A stretch of 6,076 nt of DNA from Bacteroidota bacterium (GTDB lineage: Bacteria; Bacteroidota; Bacteroidia; Cytophagales; Cyclobacteriaceae). The stretch lies in assembly GCA_023431285.1 (NCBI GenBank), contig JAEYXN010000095.1, positions 1 to 6,076 of the forward strand, written 5' to 3'. Of the stretch, positions 5,638-6,076 are shown one piece after another. The notes beneath the pieces were generated by a model. That model made no database searches. It saw nothing but the letters and a program-made list of their open reading frames with translations, and was not told the origin of the DNA. How positions within the stretch are numbered: position 1 is the stretch's first letter; each line of letters starts with the position of its first letter. Both the position numbers and the translations under genes were made by a program.

Positions 5638-6076
5638 TCAATCTATGGCATTAGTCAGAAAATCATTCAGAGGTTTTCCTGACCGGATCACGTCTACCAG
5701 CTTTATCATAAACTTCTTCTTATAGATATCTTCATCGTTGATGCGATGTATAGCGACAAAGCTCTTCAACTTTATCCATTCGATGTAAGGGTGATCTTTT
5801 GGATAACCTTTCGGCGCAGTTTTTAATTTGTCATCGTCCCAGAATTGTTTGAAGTTTTTCCGGAACGTCTTATCTCCAATTACATTTTCGAGGAGTTCGC
5901 CGTTGTAGTCTATTTCCTGACGCACCTTTGCAAGAATATCCGCAGCAGGCGCAAACAAACCCGCGCACAGGAAACTCTTGTTGCCGGGCTCAAGCTGAAG
6001 ATAGTACCCTGGCTTTCCCATACCCTTACCGTTCGAAGAAATTCCAGCGCTGATAAAATGTTTATATGGTCTCTTG
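5638..6076 (-). CDS. DUF2461 (TIGR02453) family protein, C-terminal part
   Basis: This gene reads leftward and enters from the right edge, so its beginning is missing. The visible 145 codons end at TGA (5640-5638). An internal ATG at 6021 could be mistaken for the start, but the frame stays open to the window edge and the upstream residues (PYKHFISAGISSNGKG) fit the family. Family-like segments follow: GKPGYYLQLEPGN, a glycine/alanine-rich AGLFAPAADILAKVRQEID, then LKTAPKGYPKDHPYIEWIKLKSF. DUF2461 proteins are usually about 220 residues, so roughly 75 are absent here. The family is widespread in Bacteroidota and has no established biochemical function that I know of. The gene converges tail to tail with the AsmA-like gene, with only 4 bases between stop codons and no visible terminator. 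Confidence 0.9.
   Translation of the reverse strand, partial: KRPYKHFISAGISSNGKGMGKPGYYLQLEPGNKSFLCAGLFAPAADILAKVRQEIDYNGELLENVIGDKTFRKNFKQFWDDDKLKTAPKGYPKDHPYIEWIKLKSFVAIHRINDEDIYKKKFMIKLVDVIRSGKPLNDFLTNAID

Overview
This 6,076-base window looks like chromosomal DNA from the Bacteroidota or a close FCB-group relative. The reasons are a near-perfect Bacteroidota-type promoter (TTTG, 19-base spacer, TAnnTTTG) in front of a tRNA gene, mostly weak Shine-Dalgarno sequences, a fused OtsA-OtsB trehalose enzyme, a large AsmA-like envelope protein, and a DUF2461-type protein resembling those common in that phylum. The assignment is inference from gene content. I cannot name the genus.

Layout. Positions 1-121 hold the N-terminal part of a single-domain GIY-YIG nuclease gene on the minus strand. 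It begins just past a hairpin terminator (125-147) that closes a tRNA-Val(TAC) gene at 154-228, also on the minus strand. On the 5' side of that tRNA lies a tandem array with an exact 80-base period (199-389). Each unit repeats the first 30 nucleotides of the tRNA, then a perfect 7-bp hairpin where the anticodon arm should be, then a purine-rich spacer. A diverged fourth tRNA-5'-like fragment lies at 403-426. The likely promoter is upstream of all of them (441-471), so the broken tRNA halves should form part of the tRNA precursor. Divergently, 595-2832 encodes a bifunctional trehalose-6-phosphate synthase/phosphatase, and 3135-5633 encodes an AsmA-family protein with a TTG start. The 302-base gap between them has no convincing gene. 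The right edge (5638-6076, minus strand) is the C-terminal part of a DUF2461-type gene that converges on asmA with only 4 bases between stop codons.

How the genes fit together. OtsAB makes the compatible solute and stress protectant trehalose from UDP-glucose and glucose-6-phosphate. The AsmA-like protein probably acts at the cell envelope. The spacing and directions show no single operon linking them. The most unusual part is the tRNA locus. It looks as if an 80-base element (52 bases of cargo plus a fresh copy of the tRNA 5' half) entered or duplicated twice inside the tRNA gene. Each event regenerated an intact tRNA next to the original 3' half and left a stranded 5' half on the promoter side.
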